Assembly: GCA_022419385.1 (NCBI GenBank)
Contig: JAJUBI010000002.1
Location: 3,472,001 to 3,536,000, forward strand
From: Paraconiothyrium sp. Pb-2020
Taxonomy: Eukaryota; Ascomycota; Dothideomycetes; Pleosporales; Didymosphaeriaceae
DNA: 64,000 nucleotides
Direction: 5' to 3'
Positions 36,510-46,664 of the stretch are shown piece after piece. Within the stretch, counting starts at the first letter, position 1, and each line of letters starts with the position of its first letter. The translations under genes and the position numbers were made by a program. The notes under the pieces were generated by a model, which worked only from the letters and a program-made list of their open reading frames with translations, ran no database searches and had not been told where the DNA came from.

Positions 36510-37553
36510 TCATTGCACTTCCGTCGAGACTTTTTCCGCAACCACCAACAAAGGGTACACTGCCCCCGCAGCAACAGGAACCTTTCTCCACCCCGTCGCC
36601 CCAAACAGTGCCATCAGAGCACCCGAATGCGTAGTCAAACTCACGATGACCTCATCACCTCCACGCTCGAAGATGTCTTCCAGCAGTTGCGTAGCCCTGA
36701 ACATGTGCTCGTCCAAGGTCTCCCTGACATCTGCTTTCCACAACTCATCTTCTTCCGTGAAGCCTACTTCGATCTCGAAAAGGGGATGAGCAGTTGTGAT
36801 GTACGATCTTGTACTTCTCTTATCACAGAAGTTCACGCCCAGTCGTTCGCGGAGCTTCTCTTTCACCAGTGGTCTCCTTCTTGAGTCACTTGTATCTCCC
36901 ACAGTTGCCAGAGTGTTCTTATACGCAATCTCCGTCGTCCCCAGGCATCGCCTTAGAGGACTACTGAAAATCACGTCCGGCAATGGTACCTCCCCCCTCC
37001 CAAAGAAACTCGCAATATCCTCCGCTTGCTGCTTCCCAAAAGGTGTCAGTTCAGCATCTTCCCAGACCACGTTTCCATCGCCGGAAAGCTTAGACCAGTA
37101 CCCATCCCACTCCTCCCGTACGACTTCATGATATTTGACGTTGTGAATTCCCTGGCCATGGCGGATGATGAAAAATATCTTATAACGCTGCTGTGTAGGG
37201 TTGAGAGTGTTCATATGGCGGACGTAGTGTTCTAGGCGCTGCCATTGAGTACTCTCTTTATTCGAGTCAAATTCTGGATCCGTCGCATATTATCGTGTCT
37301 TGATGCCGAGAAAGGGCCTGGTGGTCGCTCGAAAGTCCCAGCTTTCTGGGTCGTCGTCATGGATGAAGAAGCCTTGTTGAGATTTAAATGTCCATCGTTG
37401 GCGGGCCATAGTGGGGTGGTGTTGGGAAGGATCAGAGTGGTGGTAGTCGCTGCTTAAAAATACTCCTCTTGGAGCGCAAATGAGGATTGCAAGGACGAGG
37501 ACTAGAAGCGCGAAAAGCCGTTTGCGAGGGGAGAGAAACACAGGGACTGGCAT
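36510..37553 (-). pseudogene. Phosphoglycerate-mutase-family (Pmu1-like) phosphatase gene with an in-frame TAA
   Basis: The frame starts at ATG 37553 with MPVPVFLSPRKR and a single membrane anchor (LFALLVLVLAILIC). It runs to FRATTRPFLGIKTR and meets TAA at 37290-37292. The same frame resumes at once with YATDPEFDSNKESTQWQRLE and continues without interruption to 36510. The downstream part is a complete histidine phosphatase: FFIIRHGQGIHNVKYHE with the catalytic RHG, the EDAELTPFGKQQ segment, SSPLRRCLGTTEIA, and the second histidine in SLTTHSGAL. No splice sites can remove the stop. Either the gene was disabled recently, the stop is bypassed, or a shorter soluble 234-residue enzyme starts at ATG 37214 just before the RHG motif. 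Without the stop the product would be 347 residues. Confidence 0.8.
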
Positions 37554-38131
37554 ATAGTATGGTTGATGTACGCGTAGCTGCCTGGAGCTGAGTGGTTACT
37601 GGGACAAGGAATGGGAACCCTTGTAGGTCATTGGGCACACGCTAAACCCAATTTCCTAGTTCTCGAGGCACCATCGCTCCTGACTGAACGAGCTGTACAT
37701 CAAGACGCCGGGTCTGGCTTCCGCAATTGAGGTGGCGATCGAATATACGCCACGTGTGCCTATCAGCTTAATAAAGCGATCGCTTAAAGTATGGCGGCAC
37801 CCCGCACTGAGGCTATCAGAGACCCATCATCGTGGAGAACTTTTCATACCCAGTCTAATGGAGTTCATGCCCGGTAGTACATCTCGTGTATATTACCCAT
37901 GTAACTCAGCCCCGTCTCACCGGTCGACGAGCTGAGATTCGAAGCCAGGGTCTTGCATCGTAGTTTATCAATCCCATCTGCTCCACATGCACCCGAAGAC
38001 GATTGGATGTCAGAAAGACCTCGCTTGAGCGAAAAAATCACCGGGAGAAGATTGCTGGAGTTACACCATACGGACACCGGCAAGGCGTCAGTCACCGAGT
38101 CTCCTCACGCCACATTGAATGCTACTCCCCA
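37554..38131. other. Intergenic between PGM-family and HET genes
   Basis: About 0.6 kb, divergent promoters. Nothing else is recognisable. Confidence 0.45.
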
Positions 38132-40253
38132 ATGGGCTTATACGACAACCTATCACCTCTGGCACACGGCCAAATTCGACTTCTTCAGGTCTCGCCATGG
38201 TCTGAAACCACCTCACCAGGAATATCGTGTTCCCTCGTCGTAGTGTCTCTTCGCGAACAACCCTCTTATTTCGCTCTCTCATACACTTGGGGAGATCCAT
38301 TTCCAAATTACGGACAAGTGGATGGCAAACGCGACTTGCCGATCATATGCAATGGCACAAAGATATGTGTGGAACCGAATCTCTACGATTTTCTTCTCCA
38401 CTGCGCTGGACATGTGGATCCGTCATTTCGTGGTCTGGTTTGGGTGGACGCTCTCTGCATCAATCAAAATGACCACCTAGAGCGCAGTAGACAGGTGCAA
38501 TTGATCGGCGACATCTACAAATCCGCCGCGCAAGTACTCGTATGGCTCGGAGTCGAGTGTAATAGTACCGCGTACGCAGTGGAGCTGATGAAAGAGTTCA
38601 CTGCGGCGGACCCAGGTGTACGTAAACCTCGATGCGCCTTGCGCTCGAATGCCCAAACGCTACCACCCTGGAGTAACATCAAGTACTGAGACATCACAAC
38701 ATAGTCTGTTTTTACTTTTACTGACTCGATCTGCATGCTTAGGCCCGATCAGAGCGAGTGCATCAATCTCAATCCTCTTCCTCGCAAGTCCTTTTGTCTA
38801 ATTATAAGTACTGGCATGCGATGGCTCGCTTTTTCGAGAGGAACTGGTACGTGAAGCCCATTATGGAATAAACATCCATTCTTTTGCTTGAAGTGTACAC
38901 TTGTAGTACCGCCCGGCCGTAGTTGACTTGTACCTGCTTTTTTAGGTTCGAGCGAGCGTGGATCATCCAAGAGATCACCTTCGCACGCCAGGCTATCGTT
39001 CTTTGCGGCCCACATACACTTAGTTGGGACAATATCACAACTGTGTCGCAAATTATCGCAACAGAATTTTCCGCAACGTCGATCTGGTCAAACTACTTCG
39101 AAGGAGCCTCCACTCCAATTACCAAGTTCGCAGATAGTATACGCATACGGCGAGCGCACATCCCAGCGAAGCTTGCCGCAACTAAAGCTAGTAAAACTGG
39201 TACATCTGGAGACGGTCTACTCCACGCTCTGATCCGATCGCGGGCATCGAAATGCGAGGACCCAAGGGACAAAGTGTATTCACAGCTAAAGCTCGGCAAC
39301 GCGAACATCTTTCCTACGTACGACAATGACGAGACGCAGGTTTACATCGCAGCAGCGACGTATATCTTGAAACACAGCGACAATTTACTACTATTGACTT
39401 GCGTTGAAGGCCCAAATTTCCAGGAAATCAATGGCCTGCTATTTGGGTACCTGATTGGAGCGTGGCTAAGGACCTGGGGCTCCGGATCACAGGTTATACT
39501 CACTTTGACGCCGCTGGCAACATCCCGCGAAAATGCACCATCACGAACGGTGGTAGAAGCCTCCAGATACAGGCCTCGAAGATAGACACTATAACTAGGA
39601 TCGCCGAAACAAAAGGAGAGTTGTTGGATTTCTCTCGTCCGACTAGTCTCTGGGAAATGGTTGCAGAGCTTGACAATGTGTATGCGCAGACTGGACATAG
39701 CACGGAAGAAGTACTTTGGAGAACATTGATGACGAACCGCGGACACGCGCTTCACTCTGATGCCGTACAGTATCCCGCCTCTACGATGCCGCTACAAGAT
39801 TCCTTCGCGAAGTGGATTTTATGGCGATATCTCGTAGCTAACAAAAAGTCACCGGGACTGGAAGAAAGTTCCTTTCCGATTCCTAGTTCTTCCCAGAGTA
39901 TACTCCCTACTCGAGCAAAAATACTCTATTATATCGAGCGGTCCTCACCAGAGGTTCGAGCCACATTGGAGAAGGAATCATCTATATTCCATTCTCACTA
40001 CTCTCATGCGCTATTTGTGAGACCTTTTCGTACACAAGAAGGCTTCCTCGGTCTGGGAACGCAATCGTTAAGAGAAGGGGATAGTGTATGGGTCGTTCCT
40101 GGCTGCCGCGTGCCACTTATACTTCGTAACGTGGAGGATAGTGAGCGATACCGACTCATTGGTGGGACTTTACTTCATGGCTTCATGAATGGGGAAGCTT
40201 TGAAGCAAGAGGGAATCAAGTTCGATATGGTGGAGCTTGAGTGCTTGAGATGA
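38132..40253 (+). pseudogene. HET-domain (heterokaryon incompatibility) protein gene with a frameshift
   Basis: HET proteins trigger cell death when incompatible fungal strains fuse. Exons are 38132-38617, 38743-38846 and 38946 onward. The HET domain is well conserved: YFALSYTWGDP, VDALCINQNDHLERSRQV, AQVLVWLG, and WFERAWIIQEITFA built across the second intron; DPRDKVYS follows. At about 39441-39445 the frame breaks. The frame giving EINGL is followed by an alternate frame giving WVPDWSVAKDLGLRITG, the expected continuation, which stays open to 40253. A single missing base (for example TTTT read as TTT) explains it, and no intron fits. The C-terminal part (EGDSVWVVPGCRVPLILR) is intact. If the base is a consensus error, the gene is a normal HET gene of about 650 residues. 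Confidence 0.82.
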
Positions 40254-40692
40254 CAGTATTATGATTTGTCGGCTAAAAGCCAACTGGCGCTTTTTCTTCG
40301 GATATCACTACGATACTACAACAACACCAAATGCACACTACAGTATGCTGCCATACATTCCGTCATACTGTCATGCGTCGCAATCTCACCATCATTGCAA
40401 CCCTGTCGCTTCGAGAAGGTCTCTGCCATCTGATAGCTCCTAACATGATGAGTCTCAGCACCCCCTGGCTGATGAGATCTATGTCTGTCCTCGGGTTCTA
40501 GTACGCATACACATCACTTGAGAGGCATCAAGTGCGGGTTTTATTGCATGAGAGATTGCCTATGTAAACAGTCTGCCATCCATGTCATGAATCATATACA
40601 ATTATAGAAATGCTAAGCTCAAGAGCGATGGACTACAATCCCGCTCCAACCCCATACATCAACAACTCATCCACGGATCATTTAATCGCAGC
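40254..40692. other. Intergenic, convergent 3' ends of HET and protease genes
   Basis: About 0.44 kb with no recognisable feature. Confidence 0.45.
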
Positions 40693-42157
40693 TTACAAGT
40701 TGGGCTGATCGGCAAAACCGATCCTGGGCGTGGTAGCCGACTCGAAGATGACGTACTTGCTCTTCAAGAAGATATCACCAAAAATACTGAAGCCAATGCC
40801 GTCATTAGTCTGGATACCACCGAAGCAGGTCGAGCTACCGGTCTGCACAGGCGAGTAGTTGATGTACTTCCCAGGGACGCGCTGCTTGACACCGTTGAGC
40901 GTGAGAGTGAAGTCGGGAAGCGTGGCCGAGCATGAAAAGACGTAGCCGCCGTAGGTGGCACTGTTGGTGGCGCCTGTGACCTTGGCGTAATAGGCCTTGA
41001 CCACGGCCGTGGGGAGGTAGAGCAGGGTGGTGCCGGTATCAGCGATGCCGTTGATGGTGGAGGAGACGGTCGAGCCGGTACCGATGCTGTAACCGCTGAA
41101 GCTGAACTGCCACCAGCCCTGCGAGGTGTCGACGTTGGTATAGGTGATGGCGCCGGTGTACTTGGAGCTGTCGATGTAGCCGAAGTCGTATGTGCCGGCA
41201 GTGTGGTACTTGAGGTCGGCGGCGAAGAGAGGCTGCGCGAGGGAGCTCTTGACGGTATCGAAGAAGGTCTTTTGAGCCGTAGGGCGGACGGTGTTAAGAG
41301 AGGAGAAAGACAGGCCAAGCAGACCGTCGGTGTCCGTGTCGGATGAGAATGCAGAGGACACTGATGTAGCGGCCTCAACGGCTTGCGAAGTGGCGGTTAC
41401 ACCACCAACAACGACTTTGTCAGCGTAGACGGTGCCGGCAGCACCAGAGCCACGGTAATCTTCCAAGTAGCGCCGCTGACCTTCTTGGACGCATCGACCT
41501 TGTAGTAGTCGTGTCCGCTCAGTTGAGATGAAGCCTGCAGCGAAGAGAAGACCCATCTGGAATTTGTTAGTCAGTGATCGAAGGTTGTGAATTGCTGAGT
41601 GTTATGCAACGTGTCGAAGCTTTAATCTTTGCCGGAGGTAATTGTGCTCGCCAATTTTGATTTAGGACATCCATTGGACAGACCGCAGGAGCATTATATC
41701 AATGTTTGTTCATGATACTCTGAGGCTGTGCTGTAGCCACACGGTCGTGAAATGGCATGTCAAAGGCAATAGAGAGAAAACCACTTACAGATCGCCAGAT
41801 CCAGTATCGAAGTCGAGGTGGACAGTTACGGGGTTGCTGTCCCCAATTGTGACAGGGGAGAGATACAACGAATCGTAGGCGTCTCCAGGTACAGCGGGGT
41901 CAGAGCCATTCTGTGCGAGGGCAGCAAGGACTTGGTCGTTAGGACCGATCTCGGCAGCCTTCAAAAGGCTCGCCGCACAGGCTTGCCAAACTTGCGGAGA
42001 GTCTTGACAGTAGCTGCGGCACCGTTCTTGGCAAAGAGCTTGCGCTGTACTTGCTCGACGGAGAAAGTCTTGGGACGGCGGTCGACGAGATCCACGGAGT
42101 GGCGACAACGGTCGAGGCGAGGGCGAGAGCCGCCGTGAGGGAAGCAAAAGACGGCAT
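40693..42157 (-). pseudogene. Secreted pepsin-like aspartic protease (endothiapepsin type) with multiple frameshifts
   Basis: Family A1 protease signatures are clear. There is a signal peptide (MPSFASLTAALALASTVVA), a propeptide with TFSVEQVQRKLFAKNG, FDTGSGDLWVFSS with the first catalytic Asp (across a 232-bp intron, 41557-41788), GLLGLSFSSLNTV, INGIADTGTTLLYLP with the second catalytic Asp, and a C-terminal IFGDIFLKSKYVIFES. The coding frame changes three times: near 42094-42098 (signal/propeptide border), near 41970-41978 (propeptide end) and near 41449-41458. At the last site the canonical active-site flap YGDGS is damaged to a YRGS-like remnant. The first two shifts are each mended by one extra base in a CC or GG run. 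The third is not simply repaired, which favours true decay. Confidence 0.82.
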
Positions 42158-44153
42158 TGTGGATGATCCGTTACAAGCACTGGCGTGGGCTAGAAGGGAA
42201 GAAGGTCCTCAGGAAAGATTGCCTACAGTGAGGATGAAGTCTGTAAAATGCGCGGGACAACGCATCTCTTTATACTCATTTGATTGTCTGTCGCACACAA
42301 GTTGTACATGGGGTCATAACCGGCCTGCCCTATGATGTGGCGGTCTACCAGTAGGTCATCTGGTAAACGCCCAGATGTGCGGGGCTCGCCTTCGCTCATC
42401 AAACGATGTGAGCACCTCATTCAACGGCGAAGCCTTTCTTGGCAGGTACAGGTGGCCAGGTAGATGTAGGTGATCGTCGGCATAAACTAACCTTCCGGTT
42501 TGAGATCGACGGCCGGACATGATCATGCAGCTTATCCAGGCCACCACCGTTGCAGCCACGACCGATGTAGCTAGGAAGCCGGTGGTAGACATTGACTTAA
42601 CTCTTCTTGTGATATAGGTATACATTGTTGGCGTTATCCTCGGCAATTGGGTCGTTGATGTAATTGAAGGGGTTTCCAGCTTCCACAAACGTTTGCTCAG
42701 TACGGCCCGAATCACGTTTCATAAGTCAAGTGGACGCCGCCATAGGCAGCCACACTAGCCTTGCGGTACCATTGGCGAGTATGCTAAATGAGCGGTTGAA
42801 GCCTCGACTATCGAGCGCTAGCGATCATCGTTAGTGGAGCACATCGAATGGAATGAGGATGGTGCAAGAAACAAACATGTCCCGGCCAGTCAAGAGAGCG
42901 AAGCCTGCAAACAAGCAATATCCCCTGTAACTTGGCGAACGCAAAATCCCCTGTCGTTACCGCTTGAAGGCGGAAATACTTGGCGGCTTGTCGATGTCGC
43001 GATAGTAGATTGGCCGACGGATGAAAGTGGTTTCAAGCGTTGCGGTTAGACCGGCCGCGACTCGGCAGACTGAGCGGCGAGAAAGAGCCGAGGACTATCA
43101 TGTCGCCCATGAAGGGCTGTTCCTCCCTTCTTCCACTTCCATCATGACTCTGAGTCTTGATCATGAGATGACGGCATGCTTTTTCAGCACGCAAGAGATT
43201 GCGTGGGCGGTGCGATCTGATGCGACAGTGGGGGGCGAAGTGTGAAGTGTGGCGGCAAGCTCTTGCAGCAACTCGCCAACGGCTCGAAGCAAATAGATTG
43301 CCCTGTGTTGCCGATCACATACTGTACCAGGCCGATGCGCTTATTAGACGGACACGGGAATGATAAGGGAAGTTGGGTGTTGTTGAAGAAAGGTTTAACA
43401 CGTAGCGCGCACGCGAGCAGTAGGCGGCATTAGCGTTCAGGATCAGCTATACATTTCGCCGTCGTACATCTAACATGCCATGGCTTCTGGCAGCTGCCTT
43501 GCGCAGCGTAGTCGCGCACGTTGCATACCACACAGTTTCGCCAACCAAGACATGGTGTAGCGCGACGAAGGTCGGATATCGTGTGGCCTCTGTCCGACCT
43601 GCCCCTTCTGGACGTAGGCCCACCTCCCACATGCCCCTCGATCAACCCCAACCCGGATTCCTGGACCACGCCGTGGGGACGAGCCTAGAAAACGAGAGAT
43701 AGGAGGGTACCAAGCACCGTGACCAAGACTTCTTTGTACGCAGAAGCTTTAGTCTTGAAGCTTATCACGATGCATCTCGAGGCTTGTCACGCTGGGCATT
43801 GATCTGCGGGTGGCACCCATCTCATCCATCTTCGATTGACAGCTATGCGATGCAGCGGGCGAGGCTGTGCTCAGCTCAAATAGGAATGCCATTTGATGAA
43901 GACATTGCGTCGGGGAGACCGGCCATTGCGCCCGTGTTTTAGTAGCATGTGATAGCGCGTCCCTGTGTTGCTCCGTGCCGTGATGTCGCGAGCTGCACCG
44001 AGGATGAGGCTCCCTCTTGTGGCCACAAGGTGAAGCCCCGAGTTGCGTCACTTCCAGCCTTCCTCATACGGGTGTCTCGGCCGGTATCATTGTCGTGGTA
44101 AATATTGGAGGGGTTTTGTAAGTTTACGTACAGAGCGTCGTCAAAGTTCAGCA
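42158..44153. other. Intergenic, 2 kb
   Basis: No supported gene. A minus-strand open frame at 42356-42592 (MSTTGFLATS...) would encode a 78-residue peptide with one hydrophobic segment, but nothing else supports it. Confidence 0.45.
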
Positions 44154-46442
44154 TCAATCGACGCCCGCAACAGCGTCTTGCAATTCGGCCAAAGCCGCCC
44201 CGTACGTTCTTCTCCTGTTGTACTCCACGCTGCGCTCTTTCCATTCCACGCGCGTAACCCTCTTGTCTCCTCTTCTAATATTGTCACCTCTTGCAACTTG
44301 TTTCCAGAACCACGCTGCCTCTGACTTCATAACCAAAGTCCAGGCCACGCCAGGTTTGCCTGCACGCGCTGTTCGACCGACGCGATGAACGTAGTTAGTG
44401 ATACCAGGGGGAACATCGTAGTTTATGACGTGCGTAATGTCAGGAATGTCGAGGCCGCGCGATGCCGCGTCAGACGCAACCAATATCTTGACTGAACCAG
44501 AACTGAATGATCGCAGTAGCTTCTTAGATGCTTTGGCCGTTGACGAAGGGGTCATGGTCTGGAGGTAATCTTTGAATGAAGGTTCTAAAACGGATAGAAG
44601 ATGTGATAAACGCGATGCACTTTCGTTGCTCTTTGTGAATATTAAGACGCGGTTCTTGTGCTTCGCAATTGAAAGCCCCGCGGCAGACTTCTCCTCGCTC
44701 TCAGAATCGCTGTTGTCGATTGATGAATCACTTGATATATCCGCCGATGAGTCTTCATCGCCCTCGCTGTCACTCGCCTCTTTGTAGTCGTCTTCGTTGA
44801 CAGATGGGAAGACTTCGGTAAGCAACAGGTACAACAAGTAGAGAGGCTTCTTCTGTCCATCTCCAACCGGAACGGCGAACTCGATCAGCGTTGATGGAAG
44901 GTCAAAGCTATCACCATCAGCCGTGGCGAGATGCTGTTCTTGCTCGTCTTGCACATAGACCAGCTTGGGTCGTTTGAGCCGCAAGGACCCCAGCTTAGTC
45001 AAATTCTTCTCCATGGTAGCACTGAGAATGACTTTTGTGATACGGCGCGAGAACGAAGACGGTAGAGAAGGGCCGCGCCCCGAACGATGCCTATCTCTTC
45101 GATGCCGCTCTTCTGTATCCATCATGTCTTCTGGAGTCTCGCCATGTAGAGCATCCATTAGTACCGTCGACCAGCCTTGGAAATTTTGGTTTAGTAGCTG
45201 GTCTGCTTCGTCGATGACCAGCCACCGGATAGCGCGCAACAGAAATCCAGTTGTAGATTCTAGGTGCTCGACCAATCTTCCAGGGGTGCAAATGAGAATG
45301 TCGACGCCGGAGTCGTAGCGTGGCACATGATCGGCTGGCAGTGTCATCAGATCGCCTATCAGACCGCGATTCTCCACGAACCCAGTTTCCCTCTGCTGTC
45401 TGGCTTTCTCGTGCAGAAGTGCAGCTCTTCTAGGATCATACTGCGCTCGCACTTTGACTAAATGCTTTTGCTCGGTAGCAAAGGGAACGCTTCCTACTGC
45501 GCATCCGATCTTGATCTTGGTACCAGTACAAAGTTCTTCCGCGACTTGCAACGCTTGATCTACGAGTTGTCGTGTGGGAACAACAATGATGGCAGATAAT
45601 ACGGGGCTGGTCCGATCCTTCAATGCTTCAGCGATAGGCAGAAGATATGCCATTGTCTTTCCGGAGCCCGTTCTGGCTGATACACAGATGTCTCCAACAT
45701 GTTGTTTGTACCCGGGTTGAAGCATTGGTAGAAGCGCAGCTTGCACAGCTAGAGCCTCTGTATATCCATGTTTCTCCAGTTTCTTTACAAAGGCCGCTTC
45801 TACACCTAGCTGATCGAAAGGTACACGCTTGGAGGCCTCGACAGTGATAGGCTGCGCTAGCCACGTTGGCAAGACTGAGAAAGTAGGCTTGAATGTGGGC
45901 TCGGGCACAGGTGCGGGTTGAGGGAGAGGCTGTAGGTCGCGAAGCACCACCTCTGGCTTGCTTTCAGGCTTATCTTCCGGCTCCTGCTGAGGCTGCTTTT
46001 TTGCCTTGCGCGAGACTTTCTCGAACTTTGATAACACAGTCTTGTGCTTCTTTGGTGTCGCGGCAGCCGCGTCATGCTCCGGATCGAGCTGTATGTCCGA
46101 ATTACGTTTCCGCTTCTTGAGTTTCTTCGGTGGTTTCGGTGGCGCATCCTCTTGAGCATTAGGTATACTTGGTAGACTCGCAACATGTTTCTCTTTCCGC
46201 TCCTCGGGCTGCGATGCTGCTGGGGGACCCGACTTCGGTGACTCTGGTTCCGAAGGTTTCGGAGGTTGCCAGCGCTGAGCGCCTCCTATGGTGGTAGGTT
46301 GTGAGAGCACTGAAGTCTTGGGTGGTAGCCAGCGCTGAGAGCCTCCGAAGGGGCTTAATTTTGCGGGCTCGGAGGTCGGTTGATCAGGTTTCGGGGCCTT
46401 GGGCGGTACCCAGCGGTGAGTGCTCCCAAACATAGGCGCCAT
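44154..46442 (-). CDS. DBP6: DEAD-box RNA helicase Dbp6 (DDX51-like)
   Basis: This intronless gene encodes a 762-residue nucleolar ATP-dependent RNA helicase needed for early 60S ribosome assembly. The N-terminal ~200 residues are Pro/Lys/Glu rich and carry three copies of a G-x-x-x-RW-x-PPK motif. Helicase motifs follow in order: Q-motif region ALAVQAALLPML, motif I SARTGSGKT, PTRQLVDQA, TPGRLVEHLE, motif II VIDEADQ, motif III LSATM. The C-terminal lobe has VLIFTKSNESASRL, SDAASRGLDIP and motif VI HRVGRTARAG. An acidic Ser/Asp/Glu insertion (DSEGDEDSSADIS...) splits the second RecA lobe. VIDEADQ in place of DEAD and the large insert match the Dbp6 subfamily. Confidence 0.93.
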   Translation of the reverse strand: MAPMFGSTHRWVPPKAPKPDQPTSEPAKLSPFGGSQRWLPPKTSVLSQPTTIGGAQRWQPPKPSEPESPKSGPPAASQPEERKEKHVASLPSIPNAQEDAPPKPPKKLKKRKRNSDIQLDPEHDAAAATPKKHKTVLSKFEKVSRKAKKQPQQEPEDKPESKPEVVLRDLQPLPQPAPVPEPTFKPTFSVLPTWLAQPITVEASKRVPFDQLGVEAAFVKKLEKHGYTEALAVQAALLPMLQPGYKQHVGDICVSARTGSGKTMAYLLPIAEALKDRTSPVLSAIIVVPTRQLVDQALQVAEELCTGTKIKIGCAVGSVPFATEQKHLVKVRAQYDPRRAALLHEKARQQRETGFVENRGLIGDLMTLPADHVPRYDSGVDILICTPGRLVEHLESTTGFLLRAIRWLVIDEADQLLNQNFQGWSTVLMDALHGETPEDMMDTEERHRRDRHRSGRGPSLPSSFSRRITKVILSATMEKNLTKLGSLRLKRPKLVYVQDEQEQHLATADGDSFDLPSTLIEFAVPVGDGQKKPLYLLYLLLTEVFPSVNEDDYKEASDSEGDEDSSADISSDSSIDNSDSESEEKSAAGLSIAKHKNRVLIFTKSNESASRLSHLLSVLEPSFKDYLQTMTPSSTAKASKKLLRSFSSGSVKILVASDAASRGLDIPDITHVINYDVPPGITNYVHRVGRTARAGKPGVAWTLVMKSEAAWFWKQVARGDNIRRGDKRVTRVEWKERSVEYNRRRTYGAALAELQDAVAGVD
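46257..46430 (-). repeat. Three in-frame RW-PPK motif repeats in Dbp6 N-terminus
   Basis: Residues 5-15, 32-42 and 52-62 read FGSTHRWVPPK, FGGSQRWLPPK and IGGAQRWQPPK, separated by Pro/Ser-rich linkers of 16 and 9 residues. They look like duplicated short linear binding motifs. Confidence 0.8.
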
Positions 46443-46664
46443 CTTGGACCGAAAGTTTCGTGGGAGAGTGCGGGTGTGGTTGTCGCGTTTCCAAAAAGTT
46501 GAACGCCAAGATTTCGCGGTACCAAGGAACGCCGACGCGGAGCTCCACCGCGTCGCGCAGCGTGGGGTAACTCAAGTGCATGATACCACCACAACCCTTT
46601 GAAGGAATTGCTATGCATCAATTGTGTCTGCATGCCCGAGGCCACCGTCCTCAAGAGAGTCATC
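46443..46664. promoter_or_regulatory. Shared divergent promoter, DBP6 / GPI3
   Basis: Only 222 bp lie between the two start codons, so the two housekeeping genes must share this promoter space. No specific factor site is claimed. Confidence 0.6.

Noticed and set aside
42356..42592. Possible 78-residue single-pass membrane peptide (minus strand)
   Set aside because: Only one hydrophobic stretch supports it; no homology, no neighbouring splice signals, and short ORFs with such a stretch are common by chance.
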